Assembly: GCA_003244105.1 (NCBI GenBank)
Contig: QHBK01000004.1
Location: 85,980-149,979, forward strand
DNA from: Candidatus Eremiobacter antarcticus
Lineage (GTDB): Bacteria; Vulcanimicrobiota; Vulcanimicrobiia; Eremiobacterales; Eremiobacteraceae
Direction of reading: 5' to 3'
DNA: 64,000 bases
The notes below the pieces were generated by a model. That model searched no databases, was not told the origin of the DNA, and saw only the letters and a program-made list of their open reading frames with translations. Within the stretch, counting starts at the first letter, position 1. Each line of letters starts with the position of its first letter. Below are positions 17,777 to 24,565 of this stretch, in pieces. Made by a program: the position numbers and the translations under genes.

Positions 17777-18769
17777 ATGTCGATCGTCCTTCAAGTGCTC
17801 GGAGCGCTTGTGCTCGTCGTGGTGGCAAGCGACGCGTTCACGAACGCCGTCGAATGGATGGGCGCGATTTTCGGTTTGACGCGCAGCGCGGTCGGTTCAG
17901 TGGTTGCCGCCATCGGATCATCGCTGCCCGAGACGATGGTCGCCCTCATAGCGCTGCTCGTGCTGCACGACGCGCAAAGCCACGCCATCGGGATCGGGGC
18001 GGTGCTGGGCGCGCCACTCATGCTGAGCACCGTTGTTTTCTGTTTGATCGGCGTCACGGCGCTTTCACGAGGCGTCAAAGGCGTGCCGGGAGCACTGCAA
18101 GTTCCAGTGCCTGACACGCTGTTCGGCACCGGCTTGTTCTGCGCGACCTTTGCGCTGGCGCTGGCAGCGTCCTTTGTCTCTGGTCTCGTGTCGCATGTCG
18201 CTGCCGCGGTGCTGGTCCTGGGAGCATACGCGCTCTATCTTGCCTATCATCTGCGAAGCGACAAACCAGAAGCCGACGAGTCGCCGCCTCGTCTGCGCAT
18301 CGCACCCAAGCTTGCGCAGCCGCCGCTCGCGCTTGTGATCACGCAGCTTGTCGTGGCGCTGGTGCTGACCATTGTCGCCTCGCGCTGGTTTGTCGCATCC
18401 GTGGGCTTGGCATCGCAGACCTTGAGCATATCGCCGTTTCTCGTCTCGGTGTTCCTGACGCCGATCGCGACCGAGCTGCCGGAGGTCAGCAATGTGCTGC
18501 TCTGGATGCGGCGTGGGCAGGACGAGCTTGGCCTCGGCAACGTGCTCGGCGCGATGATGTTCCAGACGTCGATCACGTGTGCCATCGCGATGATCGCCAC
18601 GTCGTGGCAGCTGGACGAGAGCGCCCGCGTGGCCGCAGCCGTCGCGCTGCTCTCGACGCTCTTCGTGCTGGGCTGGACAGCGCTGCGGCGTCGCGTCGAG
18701 CCGCTTGCCCTTGCGGCGGGAGGCGTCTTCTATATCGGCTACGTCGCCTATGTGATCGCGCGCACGTAG
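17777..18769 (+). CDS. CaCA-family sodium/calcium exchanger
   Basis: The 330-residue membrane protein has about ten hydrophobic segments in two halves. Each half carries an alpha repeat with the ion-binding acidic motif: AAIGSSLPETMVALIA (first) and TPIATELPEVSNVLL (second). This is the signature of YrbG-type Na+/Ca2+ (or cation/proton) antiporters. The start ATG 17777 (MSIVLQVLGALVLVVV) places the first membrane helix at the N-terminus. An upstream GTG would add 20 hydrophilic residues. It is convergent with the CPBP protease gene with no spacing. Confidence 0.87.
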   Translation: MSIVLQVLGALVLVVVASDAFTNAVEWMGAIFGLTRSAVGSVVAAIGSSLPETMVALIALLVLHDAQSHAIGIGAVLGAPLMLSTVVFCLIGVTALSRGVKGVPGALQVPVPDTLFGTGLFCATFALALAASFVSGLVSHVAAAVLVLGAYALYLAYHLRSDKPEADESPPRLRIAPKLAQPPLALVITQLVVALVLTIVASRWFVASVGLASQTLSISPFLVSVFLTPIATELPEVSNVLLWMRRGQDELGLGNVLGAMMFQTSITCAIAMIATSWQLDESARVAAAVALLSTLFVLGWTALRRRVEPLALAAGGVFYIGYVAYVIART

Positions 18770-19597
18770 CTACGATTTGACGAACTGGGGCGCGACATAT
18801 GCGATGACCAAGGAGATGGTGTTGACCGTCGCATGCGCCAAGATATTCGGCCACAGCGTCTGCATGCGGTAGTACAACCACGCGAGCCCGACCCCGATGA
18901 GGAAGATAGGAAGGAAACTCCAGCGCTCCCAATGCGCGAGCCCGAAAATGACGGCGCTGATGCCGATCGCGTACATGGGCGCCATGCGCTGAGCCAACCC
19001 CGCAAAGACGAAACCGCGGAAAAAAATCTCCTCCGCGAGCGGCGCGACGATGCAGACTGACATCAGGTCCAAGAGAAAGTCGAACGCGCCGTGATGTTTG
19101 GTGAGAGCGAGCGCTTGGGGCTGCGGATGGGGGCCGAAGAAATGCGTCTGGATACTCACCAAGAGCGCGCTCCCGACGAAAAGGATCGCGCCCATGAGCG
19201 CGCCGGTTCGCAACTGCGCCGGTTTCGCAGCCACACCGACCCCAAGGCTGCGGGTGCTTGCGCCGAAAGCCATGCGGGCGAGGAAGAGCGTGGCGACCGC
19301 AAGCGCGACCTCAGACGTCACCGACAGCAGCCAAAGGTTCTTTGCGGTCAAGAGATTGGTGATGAAGTTCGGATCGCGCAACTCGCTTTGCAGGTGCGCC
19401 GGGATGATCCGCTGTCTGAGTATCTCCGGATGCTGATGCAAGAAGATGATGATAAAGCCGGCGGTCTGCACCAAGACAAAGCAGCCGATGCACAGCACGG
19501 CGAGCGCGAACACGGCCCAGCCGTTCCAGCGCGACCCCAGAAAGGCCGGAGCGTCCGTGCGCGTGGACGCCGTCACCGTCTGGATCGTATCAGCCAC
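18770..19597 (-). CDS. CPBP-family intramembrane metalloprotease
   Basis: The 275-residue protein has about seven membrane segments and the three CPBP (Abi/Rce1) motifs: EEIFFRGF (paired Glu plus Arg), FGLAHW (His) and HATVN (His and Asn). These line the intramembrane zinc site. Members process prenylated or peptide substrates, but the bacterial roles are mostly unknown. Its GTG start immediately follows the rsmA stop, so it is the last gene of a G5-3D/rsmA/CPBP unit. Confidence 0.9.
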   Translation of the reverse strand: MADTIQTVTASTRTDAPAFLGSRWNGWAVFALAVLCIGCFVLVQTAGFIIIFLHQHPEILRQRIIPAHLQSELRDPNFITNLLTAKNLWLLSVTSEVALAVATLFLARMAFGASTRSLGVGVAAKPAQLRTGALMGAILFVGSALLVSIQTHFFGPHPQPQALALTKHHGAFDFLLDLMSVCIVAPLAEEIFFRGFVFAGLAQRMAPMYAIGISAVIFGLAHWERWSFLPIFLIGVGLAWLYYRMQTLWPNILAHATVNTISLVIAYVAPQFVKS

Positions 19598-20479
19598 TCA
19601 AATGCCTCCCTGAGCGACGCGCCGTCGCACGAGTTCTTCCGCCAACCGGCAAAAGTCGGTCAGGGAGAGCCGCTCTGCGCGGACGGTCTGTGAAAGACCG
19701 GTCGCGCTCAGCGCGTCTTGCACGGTTTTTCGCAGTTCGGCCATTTCCCCTCGACTGCCGGCAAGCACGCTGTTGATCAGCGTTTTGCGGCGGTGACCGA
19801 ACGCTGCGCGCACGAGCTTCAGGAACAGCGCTTCAGTCTCAGGCATCAACAGCCGTTGTTTGCGGGGCGTCAATCGTATGACTGATGAGGCCACAAGTGG
19901 CGGCGGATAAAAGCCGGCAGCGCCGACGTCGAACGCTTTTTCCAGCTCGCTGAAATAATTGGCAAAGACGGTTAGACTGCCGTAGTCGGCCGTCATCGGC
20001 TTTGCCGTCAGCCGTTGCGCGTATTCGCGCTGCACCATGATCACCGCGCAGTCGAGGAGGTCGCCGAGCTCGAGAATTCGCTCCAGCAGCGGAGTAGTGA
20101 TGTAGTATGGCAGATTGCCGCAGACTGCCGACGGAAGCCGGTGGGAGCGCAGATCGGTCGCGTAATCGTACGTCAGGGCGTCTTGGTTGTCGACGGTCAC
20201 CGCCGGCATCGCATCGAAGCGCTCGCGCAAGACGGCGCAGAGATCGCGATCGATCTCCAAACAGGTCACGCTGGCGGCTCTGGCGGCGAGCGGTGCCGTC
20301 AACGTGCCGGTACCGCCGCCGATCTCGATAACGTGAGCGCCGGCGGGCACGAGCTGCGCGATGCGCATGGCCACGCGAGGGTCGGTGAGGAAGTTTTGCC
20401 CGAACCGCTTGCGTGGATGCAAACGCCGCGCGGCCAAAACGTTTTTCGGCGAAGGATAGTGGGATTGGTCGAAGGCCAC
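19598..20479 (-). CDS. rsmA: 16S rRNA dimethyladenosine transferase RsmA (KsgA)
   Basis: The 293-residue enzyme dimethylates A1518 and A1519 of 16S rRNA during small-subunit maturation. Motifs are KRFGQNFLTD (N-terminal signature), the SAM loop VIEIGGGTGTLT (50-61), LEIDRDL, CGNLPYYITTP (NLPY at 122-125) and FYPPPLVASSVIRL. The start is a GTG at 20479. The gene sits directly downstream of a G5-3D gene, as yabE precedes rnmV-ksgA in Firmicutes; rnmV itself is absent here. Confidence 0.96.
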   Translation of the reverse strand: MAFDQSHYPSPKNVLAARRLHPRKRFGQNFLTDPRVAMRIAQLVPAGAHVIEIGGGTGTLTAPLAARAASVTCLEIDRDLCAVLRERFDAMPAVTVDNQDALTYDYATDLRSHRLPSAVCGNLPYYITTPLLERILELGDLLDCAVIMVQREYAQRLTAKPMTADYGSLTVFANYFSELEKAFDVGAAGFYPPPLVASSVIRLTPRKQRLLMPETEALFLKLVRAAFGHRRKTLINSVLAGSRGEMAELRKTVQDALSATGLSQTVRAERLSLTDFCRLAEELVRRRVAQGGI

Positions 20480-20537
20480 CGCTGCGCCGTTCGACCGAGC
20501 CGTCTGTTTTCTTTGAGGCCGCTACGCGCGGCTGTCG

Positions 20538-21374
20538 CTAACGGGGTTGGTGTAAGACGAAGACCCGGACGGTCTGACGGCCGAAGTTCAATGCGGCGCT
20601 GAGGGAGTTCATGCACAAGTCGATGCGGTGTCCGACGATCGCCCCACCCGTATCGGCCGCAATCGCGTTGCCATAACCGGGAATGAACAGATGGCTGCCG
20701 AGCGGTATGATGCGCGGGTCCACGGCGACGACGCCATAGCGAGCGAGCAGCCCCGTCGCTGTTCGGCCGGTCGGAAACGCCTGCGCCGACCCTGCGGTGT
20801 ATGCGGTGGCGACCATCGCCACCATGCCGATGAGTTTGGTCACCTTCATCAGCGACATGGCCTCGTCCACCGTGCGCGGAGGACCTTGCACGACGATGCC
20901 CGGACGCGCGCGTTGTACGAGCACTCGTCCAATGGTTTGACGATCGACCGCTATCCGGTTCCATGTCGTGACGCGCTCGGTGACGACGTATACCGCGGGC
21001 ACGCCTTTGCGCATGGTCTTTCGATGACCGGGCCGGACATCAGCGCTGATGCGGATCTGTGGGCGCACGTATTCGGAGACGTGGTGCGTGCGCAGCTCGG
21101 CTTTGATCGCGAGCGGTTCGATCTTTGCGCCGGAGAGTGCGTCTCCGTTCTTCGGCGTCGTGAGCAATGACTCAGCCGCAGTGCTCGGAGCTGCCGCATT
21201 GGATGATGGCGGCGGGGCGGACTCAGTGCTCCTTTGAAGCGCCGGCGCTTGCGCTGGAAGCGCTGCGGACGCTTCGCACTGTATCGTCGCCGACAACGCG
21301 GCGACCATGAGCAGCGCAGATAGTCGGTGGAACGCGTGTTTGACACGCCGCGGCGAAGCTGTTGTGTCGGTCAA
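20538..21374 (-). CDS. G5 and 3D domain cell-wall protein (YabE-like)
   Basis: The 278-residue secreted protein has a signal segment (about 16-38) and a Ser/Ala/Pro-rich linker. A G5-like domain follows (about 78-155, with KAELRTHHVSEYVRPQI and RKGVPAVYVVTERV). The C-terminal 3D domain (about 185-275) includes ATAYTAGS, GVVAVDPRIIPLGSHLFI, the aspartate motif AADTGGAI and GHRIDLCM. The three conserved aspartates of 3D domains are present. Such proteins are stationary-phase-survival/resuscitation factors that cleave or remodel peptidoglycan. The start is TTG with GAGG 9 nt upstream. A strong promoter and a structured leader precede it. Confidence 0.88.
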   Translation of the reverse strand: MTDTTASPRRVKHAFHRLSALLMVAALSATIQCEASAALPAQAPALQRSTESAPPPSSNAAAPSTAAESLLTTPKNGDALSGAKIEPLAIKAELRTHHVSEYVRPQIRISADVRPGHRKTMRKGVPAVYVVTERVTTWNRIAVDRQTIGRVLVQRARPGIVVQGPPRTVDEAMSLMKVTKLIGMVAMVATAYTAGSAQAFPTGRTATGLLARYGVVAVDPRIIPLGSHLFIPGYGNAIAADTGGAIVGHRIDLCMNSLSAALNFGRQTVRVFVLHQPR

Positions 21375-21395
21375 TTGTCAGTCCTCAAATCAAAT

Positions 21396-21453
21396 GGGCA
21401 ACAAATCGTTGCGCTAGGATGCTGGTCGCATGAGCGGGACTCGATTTGTGCCC
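21396..21453 (-). ncRNA. Structured 5' leader candidate before the G5-3D gene
   Basis: Two arms, 21396-21408 and 21442-21453 (RNA-sense GGGCACAAATCG and CGATTTGTTGCCC), pair over 12 bp with a single bulged base. They enclose 33 nt with further GC-rich pairing potential. The element lies between the promoter at 21532-21561 and the ribosome site of the G5-3D gene, giving an untranslated leader of about 150 nt. 3D/resuscitation-factor genes in other bacteria are often controlled by c-di-AMP (ydaO-type) riboswitches; I could not match this leader to that consensus. The rest of the 21375-21717 gap is unusually AT-rich. A promoter for the plus-strand glycosyltransferase must lie there, but none was clear. 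Confidence 0.45.
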
Positions 21454-21531
21454 GGTGTGATCGCGCGATAAGGGCGCGTATAAAGACTATGAAAGAAGTG
21501 GGAAAAGAACGAAGACTATTAAAACCTTGCG

Positions 21532-21561
21532 ATTATAACACGCTCTTCAAAACATCGTCAA
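21532..21561 (-). promoter_or_regulatory. Sigma-70-type promoter for the G5-3D/rsmA/CPBP unit
   Basis: On the minus strand a TTGACG -35 box (21556-21561) and a perfect TATAAT -10 box (21532-21537) are 18 nt apart. Transcription would begin near 21525, about 150 nt before the TTG start of the G5-3D gene. The surrounding DNA is AT-rich against a GC-rich genome. Confidence 0.8.
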
Positions 21562-21717
21562 TTTAGCGGGCGGGAAAAGCACACACGAGCCTCAATAAAC
21601 GTTGTGTTCAGCAGTTATTGTACCGATATGAGCAAATATGTACCGTCATTCGAAATGTGGGTTCCGCAACCAGAACGATGAGGCAGCGCTGGGCTGGCGA
21701 ATGAGAGCCTGGTCGCC

Positions 21718-22932
21718 ATGAAAATCGCATTGTTCACCGAGGTCTATCGTCCCATCATCAACGGCGTTGTGACGTCGGTCGATTCGCTCGCCGAGCAGTT
21801 GCGCGTTCTCGGTCATGAAGTGTTCATGTTCGCGCCGCACATCCCCAACGGCGTGGAAAGCGCCGGACGCGTTTTCCGCATGCCGTCGCTGCCGCTGCCC
21901 ACGCGCACGGAGTACCGTCTCACGCTCCCGTTGGTCGCGCGGCGCAATAAGATCCGTTTCTTGAGCCAGTGTGACATCATCCATAGCCACTCGCTGTTCA
22001 TCACGGGGTGGATGGCTTCGTACTACGCACGACGACGCTTTCGCATCCCCTTTGTCTATACGTATCACACCTTGCTCGACAGCTACGCGCACTATTCGCC
22101 CTTAGGTCAGCATCTGACGTCACAGCTGACTCGCGAGCTCACCAGGACCTATGCGAACGCGGCCGATGCTGTGATCGTCCCGACGAAGATGGTGGCTGCA
22201 GAGCTGCGGAAGCAAGGAGTGACTGCGCCGCTGTCGGTGGTCCCCACCGGGATCGACATCGATGCATTCAGGCCCGACCCTGAGGCTCGCCGATCGGTGC
22301 GGCGACTATTGGAGATCGCGCCCGACGCGCCCGTGCTGCTGCTGGTCTCGCGGCTCGCCCAGGAGAAAAATGTGCCGCTGGCCCTTGAAGCGCTGAGCCG
22401 GCTGCACGAGCGGCTTCCCAAAGCGGTCCTCGTGCTGGTGGGCAGCGGTCCGCTCATGGGAGTGCTGAAAGAGCAAGTGAAGGCAAGCGGACTGGAAGAC
22501 GCGGTGCGCTTCGCGGGCGTGGTCCCGCACCAAATGATCGCCTCGTTCTATGCCGCGGCGGACGTCTTCGTGTTTCCGTCGCTGACCGAAACGCAGGGCC
22601 TCGTGCTGGCGGAGGCCTTCGCGGCCGGCTTGCCCGCGGTCGCGCTCGACAGCCCGCAGACACGGGAAGTGTTCGGCACGCATCTTGCCGGGGAAATCGT
22701 GGCTGATGCCGGCGCGATGGCGGATGCCGCTTTTGAGTTGATCACCGTGCCGGTTCGCCGAGCGCTGGCAAAGGCGCACGCCAAGACGGCGGCGGCGGCC
22801 TTTGATTCTCGTGTGACGGCCGCCAAGATGCTTGCGATCTATGAAGCTGTTGTGTCCAATGCCGCTCGCAGCAGCGGGCAGTCAGAGTCCGCCGAGCCGC
22901 TTCACGAATCCAGGATGGAAACGGTAATCTGA
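21718..22932 (+). CDS. GT4-family glycosyltransferase, diglucosyl-diacylglycerol-synthase-like
   Basis: The 404-residue enzyme opens with MKIALFTEVYRPIINGVVTS, the typical start of lipid glycosyltransferases of the GT4 group (alpha-monoglucosyl-diacylglycerol synthase, PimB/MgtA types). Other marks are CDIIHSHSLFITGWMA, PFVYTYHTLLDSYAHYSP, VVPTGIDIDAFRP, LLVSRLAQEKNV, VLVGSGPLMGVL and the EX7E motif in LTETQGLVLAEAFAAGLPAVA. Transfer of a hexose to diacylglycerol or phosphatidylinositol at the inner membrane face is likely; the acceptor is inferred. Confidence 0.88.
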   Translation: MKIALFTEVYRPIINGVVTSVDSLAEQLRVLGHEVFMFAPHIPNGVESAGRVFRMPSLPLPTRTEYRLTLPLVARRNKIRFLSQCDIIHSHSLFITGWMASYYARRRFRIPFVYTYHTLLDSYAHYSPLGQHLTSQLTRELTRTYANAADAVIVPTKMVAAELRKQGVTAPLSVVPTGIDIDAFRPDPEARRSVRRLLEIAPDAPVLLLVSRLAQEKNVPLALEALSRLHERLPKAVLVLVGSGPLMGVLKEQVKASGLEDAVRFAGVVPHQMIASFYAAADVFVFPSLTETQGLVLAEAFAAGLPAVALDSPQTREVFGTHLAGEIVADAGAMADAAFELITVPVRRALAKAHAKTAAAAFDSRVTAAKMLAIYEAVVSNAARSSGQSESAEPLHESRMETVI

Positions 22933-23002
22933 CCTAGCGCTGACCCCTCTATGTCCCTCCTTCCAGGACCATCGGCCAACCGAACTGAGGCCTTGGCTCG
23001 CC

Positions 23003-23031
23003 TTGACAATCGAACACATGTTCGATAAAAT
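23003..23031 (+). promoter_or_regulatory. Promoter with an embedded LexA (SOS) box
   Basis: TTGACA (23003-23008) and TAAAAT (23026-23031) are exactly 17 nt apart. The spacer holds the perfect palindrome CGAACACATGTTCG (23011-23024), which fits the Gram-positive LexA/DinR consensus CGAAC-N4-GTTCG. LexA bound here would block RNA polymerase. The predicted start point coincides with the ATG at 23038, implying a leaderless message. Confidence 0.85.
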
Positions 23032-23037
23032 AGCAAC

Positions 23038-23544
23038 ATGATCAGCGTCACAAAGTCCGTCACCCCGCTCCACCGGCGAGAGGCTCAAGCCTATGTCGCC
23101 GCGGTGGAATGCGGGCAGAATCGCGGGTTGGCCGGGGTGAAGCTGGTTGGCGAGGATGGCTCAACCGAGGAGCACTTCGTGCCCTTCGCAGTTACCGAAT
23201 CGAGTGTCGGGCATGCGCGCAGACATTCATACGCCGGTCTGATCGCCGCACTCGACCGTCTGCGCGGGATGCGTCGTTCCCGGCTCCTCGTCATGACGGA
23301 TGATCAACTCTTAGTCGAAGAGATCGAGCGGCGCTGTGAGCCGCCGCGGGAGCTGTACTTGCAGTACGTCATTCTGGGGTGCAAGCTCAACGAATTGTCG
23401 CGGGCTCGCGTCATCGCGGTGCCATCAGACATCCTCGAGAAGCTGCGCGCGAAAACCGCAAGTCTGGCTCAGGCTGTGTATCGGGGAGACAGCGGATCTT
23501 CAAGGAGAGAGTTGATGCCGCTGCCGTTGGCGCCAGCGATTTAA
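23038..23544 (+). CDS. Predicted SOS-regulated protein with a degenerate RNase H-like fold
   Basis: The 168-residue protein has no signal or membrane part. The order strand - acidic helix - strand - helix resembles the RNase HI/reverse-transcriptase-like fold: HSYAGLIAALDRL is comparable to the AE..AL..AL helix, RLLVMTDDQLLVEEI to the .V.SDSQLV motif, and ARVIAVPSDILEKLRA to the final V.R..N..AD segment. The first catalytic Asp and the helix Glu are not visible, so nuclease activity is doubtful. There is no ribosome site and the ATG begins at the expected transcription start. The LexA box indicates a DNA-damage role; function is otherwise unknown. Confidence 0.7.
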   Translation: MISVTKSVTPLHRREAQAYVAAVECGQNRGLAGVKLVGEDGSTEEHFVPFAVTESSVGHARRHSYAGLIAALDRLRGMRRSRLLVMTDDQLLVEEIERRCEPPRELYLQYVILGCKLNELSRARVIAVPSDILEKLRAKTASLAQAVYRGDSGSSRRELMPLPLAPAI

Positions 23545-23559
23545 GAGCAAGAAGATGAA

Positions 23560-23589
23560 GGGGGCGGCATAAGTGCCGCCCCCTTTTTT
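23560..23589 (+). terminator. Rho-independent terminator
   Basis: A perfect 9-bp GC stem (GGGGGCGGC, 23560-23568, with its complement 23575-23583), a 6-nt loop ATAAGT and six T's (23584-23589) follow the SOS gene by 16 nt. It may also serve the convergent lipoprotein gene, since the opposite strand reads TTCATCTTC after the stem. Confidence 0.95.
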
Positions 23590-23622
23590 GTTGGGAACCC
23601 AGTCGCCCTTATGTCTGAGTGA

Positions 23623-24486
23623 CTACCGTTTCCGCTGACGGAAGGTGCCGGTCTGCGTGAAGTTCCCGTTGCCTCCGACTGTCAGGTCCGCCGATCCGTT
23701 GGCCCCGTTGAGCGTCGGGGTCTGCGTTGTGCTGATGGGAGCACCGGCTTCCAGCAGTGGATAGTCGGCTCCGATGACAAACGCAAAGTACGGACCGGCC
23801 GGCAACGTGCCCGATGGTATCGTCGCGGTATTGCTGTTCGTCTCTGCGGTTGCGACCTCAAACGGAGCGGTGGGGTCGGAGTTATCGAAGACCACGATCA
23901 GCGATTCCGTGACTCCCGCGGGCTGTGTGATCGTGAACGTTCCGCCGTTTGCGCCGTCGGAGACGTAGGATGGAGCCCCTTCAGGTCCCAGCACCGTCGG
24001 CGTTGCCGGCAGCGTTGCCGATGCACCGTAGGTAGCCGTTGTGCCGTTCACCGGCACCCTCGCAGTAGCTGCGTAGGCGCCCGGCGTAGCCGGAGCTCCG
24101 GTCGGTATGAAGCCCGTTCCGAACCCCACGCCGTTGCCGTTCGGAGGGTACGCGGGCGGCAGTCCGACGATCAATCCGTTGGGGCCTTGCCCGTAACTGA
24201 ACAATGTTCCCAAATCGGCCGTACCGCCGCCGGCGGGCAGCGCCAGTGTCGTGTCCCCCGGACTGATAAATGCGGAGTTGCCGAATTGGTTCCGGAAGCT
24301 CGCGACGACATTGAGTGAGACGCCGGCCGTGCCGAACTGAGCGGTCGGATCGTTGAACGTTCCGACTGCAATGCGAAGCAAAGCGTTCGTCGTGAATTTC
24401 ACGTCGCCCGGGTTATGGTTCGTCGTACAACCGGCGGCCGCAACCACACACAACAGCGCGAGCATTCCAGCGCGTAATCTGTGCAT
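23623..24486 (-). CDS. Lipoprotein of unknown function, paired with the TonB receptor
   Basis: The 287-residue protein starts MHRLRAGMLALLCVVAAAGC, with a lipobox AAGC (Cys20). The mature part is rich in Gly, Thr, Pro and Asn and low in charge, with Ig-like beta-strand periodicity (GTFTITQPAGVTESLIVVF; LPAGPYFAFVIGADYP). No known family is recognised. ATG 24486 is preferred over an in-frame TTG one codon upstream, and AAGGA lies before it. It lies 80 nt downstream of the TonB-dependent receptor on the same strand, which suggests a surface partner of that receptor. Confidence 0.75.
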   Translation of the reverse strand: MHRLRAGMLALLCVVAAAGCTTNHNPGDVKFTTNALLRIAVGTFNDPTAQFGTAGVSLNVVASFRNQFGNSAFISPGDTTLALPAGGGTADLGTLFSYGQGPNGLIVGLPPAYPPNGNGVGFGTGFIPTGAPATPGAYAATARVPVNGTTATYGASATLPATPTVLGPEGAPSYVSDGANGGTFTITQPAGVTESLIVVFDNSDPTAPFEVATAETNSNTATIPSGTLPAGPYFAFVIGADYPLLEAGAPISTTQTPTLNGANGSADLTVGGNGNFTQTGTFRQRKR

Positions 24487-24565
24487 CAAAGTCCTTTCTA
24501 AGTTTCAGCAGTGAGAGGAGTGTGTGAAGGGCGCCGGTTGATGCCGGCGCCCGCACACAAACGCG

